Positions 59,591-64,000 of a DNA stretch of 64,000 nucleotides are shown in pieces. The notes below the pieces were generated by a model that had not been told where the DNA came from, did no database searches, and worked only from the letters and a program-made list of their open reading frames with translations. Source of the stretch: Asterochloris sp. CNOR1 (Eukaryota; Chlorophyta; Trebouxiophyceae; Trebouxiales; Trebouxiaceae). Position numbers and translations under genes: made by a program. Every line of letters starts with the position of its first letter. The stretch's first letter is position 1. The stretch spans positions 1,612,001 through 1,676,000 of the forward strand of contig OZ017750.1 in NCBI GenBank assembly GCA_963969365.1. Reading direction: 5' to 3'.

Positions 59591-62500
59591 TCACCCTGTG
59601 GAAGAGCGCCTATTCCTGTCGCACTCCAGAAGGGGCTCTGTGATATCGCTCTTCTGTGGCAGCGTGCGGTCCTCATCAATTTTGCCGTCTGTGACGGAGC
59701 GCTTTACGCGCTTGTTGATACGGCTGGGGGAGCTCTGAGCCAGCACAGGGACAGGGGAGGTGGCACCCTGCATAGCAATGCGCATTCTTGTTTCACTGAT
59801 CAAAGTGGATGAAGGCACAGCAGCGTCAGCTTCGGCAACAGGCAGATGGTAGATTGTGGGGCTGCACCCAGCACCTTTAGCTGAGAAAGTTAAGCTATCT
59901 GAGCTTTACAAGGGTGCAACGGAAGCCAGCCTAACTTGTATGACAGGCAGAGGGTGCACGTGCACAGGCCGCACTCTGACCTGCGTAGTGGCCATGCGGC
60001 CACTCCTGGTCCTTGCTAACCCCACCCGGACCTTGAGGGCCTCACGCATTGTTGGGGGCAAGTCCTTGAGCAGCAGAGCTGCATTCACTTGCTCAGACTG
60101 TTCGCTGCAGGAGGCACGAAAGGAACAATGACGGAATGCACTCTGCAAGCAATTGCTGAGGCCTTGTCAACAGCCTGGACAGGCTGCTGCATGACTACAC
60201 GCAGGTATGCAAAGACCGACGGAAGACCAACCCAGTGGTGGCTGCTTACTTATCCACAAAACGGTCTGTCTCATCCACAATCTCCTGCAGCATCAAGGTA
60301 GATCATTCAGACGGAACATCCCCAGATTGCTGCAAACCACAGCTGCAGGTAGCACGTCTGGCAAAATAAGCAGCAGCAACAGCACTGCAAAAGCTCACTT
60401 TGCTGTTGTGCATTGCCAACCAGTGGCTGCATGTGTGAGACTTTGTGCATGCATCCCAGCTTGCCGCAAGTTCTCACCGTCAGCTCATGCTTTGCAAGAG
60501 ACTAGCAGCCCACCTGCTGCAAAGGCTGAGTGCTCAGCAGCATGTCAGACTGCCAGGCAGCTGACATGCTGCAGAACCTCAGTGTGCACCGCATCTGAGC
60601 ATTCTGCAACCTCTCTAGGGCTGTGCTGCATCACAGATTGCCATAAGCCTGTTTACTTGAGGCTACTGCACAGAAGTGCCAGCAAGCTTACCTGCTGCAG
60701 AAGCTCCTCCAGCACGTCCTCTATGGTGATGATGCCAATGGGTTCGCCAAGGTCTGCCCCTGTTGTGCTGCCAGAAGGGTTGCTGGTGCCTGTCCCTGCA
60801 GCAGGTGAGCAGCAGCAAGTGACACCCTCCTGACCCACGGGGTTGCAGAGTTCTTTGGGATGGCCGCTGCTGCAGATGACCTGAGTCTTGAGCAGCCCCC
60901 ACTGCTGGCAGAAGTACTGGGCAACGGTGCACAAGGGACGCAGGCGCCTGCACAAGGTCAGGAGACAAGCATGCGCTGCTGCTGGATGTCTGCAGTGCAG
61001 CTGACTGCCTGGCTCCCTGCGGGGTGCTGGCACACAGGTGCAAACCCGTCAGGTCTCAAGGGCGCTTGCCCACTTCACCTGCTTGGCTGCCTCCCGCTGG
61101 CTCATGATGGCTGCTGTTGCCTGCTTCCGCCCCAGTGCCATTGCTGCTGATGGGCTCCCCTGGAGCTGCCGCCTTGCCATGCTGCGCCCTCTTTGTGGGG
61201 CTGCCTGCCCGCTGCGCCTCCCCCTTCTTGTTCTGCAGGAGCAGAAGCATGGCAAGGTGTGGGTAAGGAGACCTGTATGATGGCTGCTGCTGCAGCTGGC
61301 GTACGGAGCCACCTGATGCCTACTAGTGCTGATCAGGACAGAAATTGCTGACGGGTAGGCCCTGTCCAGCGCAGCTAGCCATGCTCAAGTCTCCCTGCAG
61401 AGGGCATGCCTAAGACAGCAAGAGTGTCAGTTGAAGTCCCAGCCCAGCAAGGGCAACAGGACCAAGAGCCCTGCAGATGTGACACCCCAGCTAGCTTACA
61501 CACCAGTGGCGGTTGGGAGGAAATGGATGGTAGGAGCCCTGTCTCAGCAGCATGGTGGCCTCTGAAAGGGATTCCTGCACAAGCAGCGCAAGGGGACAGG
61601 GGCCCAGTGGGGTTCTTGCGCCGCCCTGCCAAGCCAGGCCGCTAACAAGGCATCCCTGTGCCCCCTGGCGCCCTGATGCAGGCTGTTGGCACCCAGCCTT
61701 CCCCTGCCCACCTGTGCCTCCACCGCTGCCGCTTCCTTTCTTGATTTGTGCTGCAGCCCGCCCACTGGCCACAGTTCAGAGCTCTTCAGAGGGCCTCTCC
61801 GAAAGCTCAGGCCAGCACCGTTCACCCCACCTGTGCCTCCACTCGCGCCTGTGCCTCCTCGATCTGGATGGCCACGTCCCCGCTGGCGACGCGGCTGACA
61901 GCCACAGAGGCAGCATCGCCATCGTCATCCTCCAGGGCGGGCGGCTGCGTGAGGACAACCATGTGGCTGCGCCCCGTCTGGAAGAGCTTGAGCAGGTCGT
62001 ACATGGCCGTGTCGCCACGCAGGAAGGGCAGGCTGCGCATGCGCACGTGAGAAAGAGGCAGCCCCTTAGACTGATCGATTGTGATCAACTCCTTCACGAG
62101 GATCAGGCCCAGAATCTCCTTCCTGCAGGCAACCAAAAATGCCTGCTGGTGCTTGGGAGATGAGTGTGCACAGGACATTGCGTTGCTCTGCTTTGCTCCT
62201 GCGGCTGCATGCCCAGGGTCGCCCTTCTGTAGGCAGGCGGGAAGACTCAGCTGGGACTGAAGAACAATCGATACAAGGCTGCAGCACCAGCAGCAGTGCA
62301 CACAGGCCCAGATTTCCCTCCCGCAGGCCCCCAGCACAAGACTGCAGGCCAGCTGGGGTGCCGCACGAAGCCGAGTTTGGACAGGCTAACAGCATGCTCC
62401 ATGTTGCAGACGTGGCTTGCGGGCCTGTACATAGGAAGCCTGCTGGCTGCCTGAATTTGGTTGTCAAGCAGGCACAGTAGAAGTATGCATTTAGAGCTTC

Positions 62501-64000
62501 TTGTCCATTATGTACTATGCATCTCAGATGTTGGAGGTCTGAGCAGGCTTGTGCTGGGGCACAGCAGCATGCCAAACCTCAAGGCACAATCAGCTTTCTG
62601 CACAAAACATCTGTTGCGTGGGCCCTCACTTGTTGCCTGGCTTGTGGATGGGGAGGCGGCTGTGCCCCGACTTCAATACGGCAGTCAGGGTCTCCTCATC
62701 GCACCTGGCGTCAGCTGGCAGCATGAACACCTGCAGTGAGAGATGTGGATCAGTCAGGACTAGGGGCCAGCGGTGTGCCTGCAGACTTGCAAGCCTGAAG
62801 CACCTGTGGCCCTGCCCCATGTGCGATAGTGCTAATGTGTGATGGTGCTGCATTGCAGTGAAATCTAGACCTAAGTGTCCTGCGCCAGCCCCAGACAGGG
62901 CAGCCGTCATACGCACGTGGGGGTGGGGGGGGAAAGGGGGACTGACTGTGCCGCTGGAGGGCAGCCCCCTGTGAGAAAACCTGCACAGGGAGCTTGTATG
63001 GACTTTGCAATCTTGCCCCTCCCTCCTTCTTGTGCCGTTTCAGCTTTCCCCCCCCAAACTATGCTTCCGCTTGGATCAGCGATAGTTGCATGGAACAGTC
63101 AAGCAGAGACCTGCTGGGATGGTGGCATCCCCCTTGCTCAGCTGGGGTGGCCGCCTGAGCTGAGTGCCCACAGGCACCAGTCAAAATTTCTAAAACTTTT
63201 GCTCAATGTCAGCCCTCATCACACTCGCAATGCTCACCAGCACTTGCAGCTGCAGTTGATGCTGACAGCTGGGCACTTGCCTTGCTCAATGTGCCATTGC
63301 AGCAGCCTCGTATTCAGGCTGCTCATACAGGACAGACGCTGGTTGATGGCTAGAGCTGGGCACTTGCATTGCCTGTGTGACACAGTGCGCACGCCTATGT
63401 CTCCTTTTTTTCTTTAGTGTTATGACAAGCAGGAAGTTGCTGCATGCTCCAATGCACATTATGCGCGCCGCACCTGATGCAGATGCTCAGCAGTTTCCGC
63501 ATGAGGAGACCACTCCAAGTCACGGAGACGGCCATTAGTGAATGTCTCTGCTGGGCTCAAGGCCAATGAGGCCGCTTATCTTGATTTTACCATGTTGCAC
63601 AGCCTCTCATGCCTGGCCAAGGCAATGCAGCTGCATGCCAGCCCGCACATGGACCACCTTGTCGAAGCTAGTCCTGCTCTGTTCATGAAAGACATGATGG
63701 CCTTCCATTGCAGCCCCATGGACGCCCCTGCAGTGCACCCTCTCTTGTACCTCGCTGCCCTCACATGTCCTGCATGGCGCTCCTGCAGGCTGGTGCCCTT
63801 CCACTGCAGCCCATCAGTGGGGCTGCAGAGGCACGCCCTGTCGTGTGCCATGCTGCGCAGCTCCCACCTTGTCCAGGGCAGTCATGCCCTGCATGGCAGT
63901 CTTGTTGGTCAGGTCCAGGGCGCCCCGGATGACATTGATCTCCTCGTCAGCGAGCTGCCCCCCCAGGCCCTCAGTGGTGCGATGCAAGTCCACCAGAGCC
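59591..64000 (-). CDS. CNNM/CorC-like protein with DUF21 and CBS domains (5' end outside window)
   Basis: This family of membrane proteins has an N-terminal DUF21 (CNNM) membrane domain and a CBS-domain pair, and is linked to Mg2+ or other divalent-cation transport. Only the C-terminal part is here. Exons in gene order are 64000-63868 (ADEEINVIRGALDLTNKTAM), 62730-62630 (VFMLPADARCDEETL..GHSRLPIHKPGNK, first CBS) and 62122-61831 (KEILGLILVKELITIDQS, FLRGDTAMYDLLKLFQTGRS, HMVVL, a variable acidic loop). Next are about 61250-61070 (low-complexity linker) and about 60797-60690 (GEPIGIITIEDVLEELLQQ, second CBS), then EIVDETDRFVD at about 60286-60252 and a basic tail ending RRSSTG at 59591. The order matches plant DUF21-CBS proteins as I remember them. 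The two exons between about 60250 and 59800 (including LPPTMREALKVRVGLARTRS) are less certain. One intron holds a copy of an exon edge near 61712. Confidence 0.85.
61708..61835 (-). repeat. Copy of an exon 3' edge and donor in a CBS-gene intron
   Basis: The end of the exon at 61831 (minus: AGTGGAGGCACAG|GTGGG, protein VEAQ) recurs 119 bp downstream, with its edge at 61712 (GGTGGAGGCACAG|GTGGG, protein AVEAQ). The copy is almost exact over 18 bases and keeps the donor. It is not in the same frame. Confidence 0.8.
62731..63867. other. Long intron of the DUF21-CBS gene
   Basis: This lies between the exons ending TALDK (63868) and starting VFMLPAD (62730). It contains a G-rich run near 62921-62940 and pyrimidine-rich tracts around 63015-63060 and 63400-63415, but no exon-like open frame that I could place in the family. 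Confidence 0.6.

Noticed and set aside
61552-62163. 203-codon plus-strand open frame
   Set aside because: It is antisense to the CBS exon 62122-61831, which encodes recognisable CBS sequence on the minus strand.

Overview
The window looks like nuclear DNA of a green alga, most likely a trebouxiophyte-type chlorophyte. This is inferred from gene content and style. Every gene I can reconstruct is split into many short exons joined by GT(G/A)AG donors and CTGCAG-type acceptors. Several products are typical of plants and algae: a plastid ClpR subunit, a monodehydroascorbate reductase, a plant-type PDR/ABCG transporter and a plant-type DUF21/CBS protein. I saw no tRNA, rRNA, CRISPR array, operon or recognisable transposase. 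All exon models were made by eye from reading frame, splice signals and remembered family patterns, so single boundaries may be off and expression is unproven.

Layout, left to right. An unrecognised coiled-coil gene lies on the minus strand (about 0.4-7.5 kb). A very intron-rich full-size ABCG/PDR transporter follows on the plus strand (8.9-26.4 kb, about 57 exons). Next come two minus-strand genes: an NRAMP/MntH-like metal transporter (26.7-30.2 kb) and an S9 prolyl-oligopeptidase-family peptidase (30.5-36.4 kb). A small unrecognised membrane protein with a coiled coil is on the plus strand (36.7-38.1 kb). An ERMP1/Fxna-like M28 metallopeptidase (38.3-45.9 kb) and the diphthamide factor DPH3 (46.1-46.5 kb) are on the minus strand. 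ClpR is on the plus strand (46.8-49.8 kb), a major-facilitator permease on the minus strand (49.9-53.2 kb) and monodehydroascorbate reductase on the plus strand (53.6-58.9 kb). The last gene is a CNNM/CorC-like DUF21-CBS protein on the minus strand (59.6 kb to the window edge, 5' end missing).

The genes do not form one pathway. They are packed as divergent and convergent neighbours with 120-740 bp between them. Shared themes are membrane transport (ABCG, NRAMP, MFS, CNNM-like), proteolysis (S9, M28, ClpR) and redox or translation upkeep (MDAR, DPH3).

Two sequence-level patterns stand out. First, in at least six genes an intron carries one or two diverged copies of the edge of its own neighbouring exon, usually with the splice site, and sometimes in frame. 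Second, reading frames force GC-AG introns in several genes. Other points of note are a lysine-to-arginine change in the first Walker A motif of the ABC transporter, a 16-nt microexon, and an intronic imperfect hairpin of about 145 bp inside the M28 peptidase gene.
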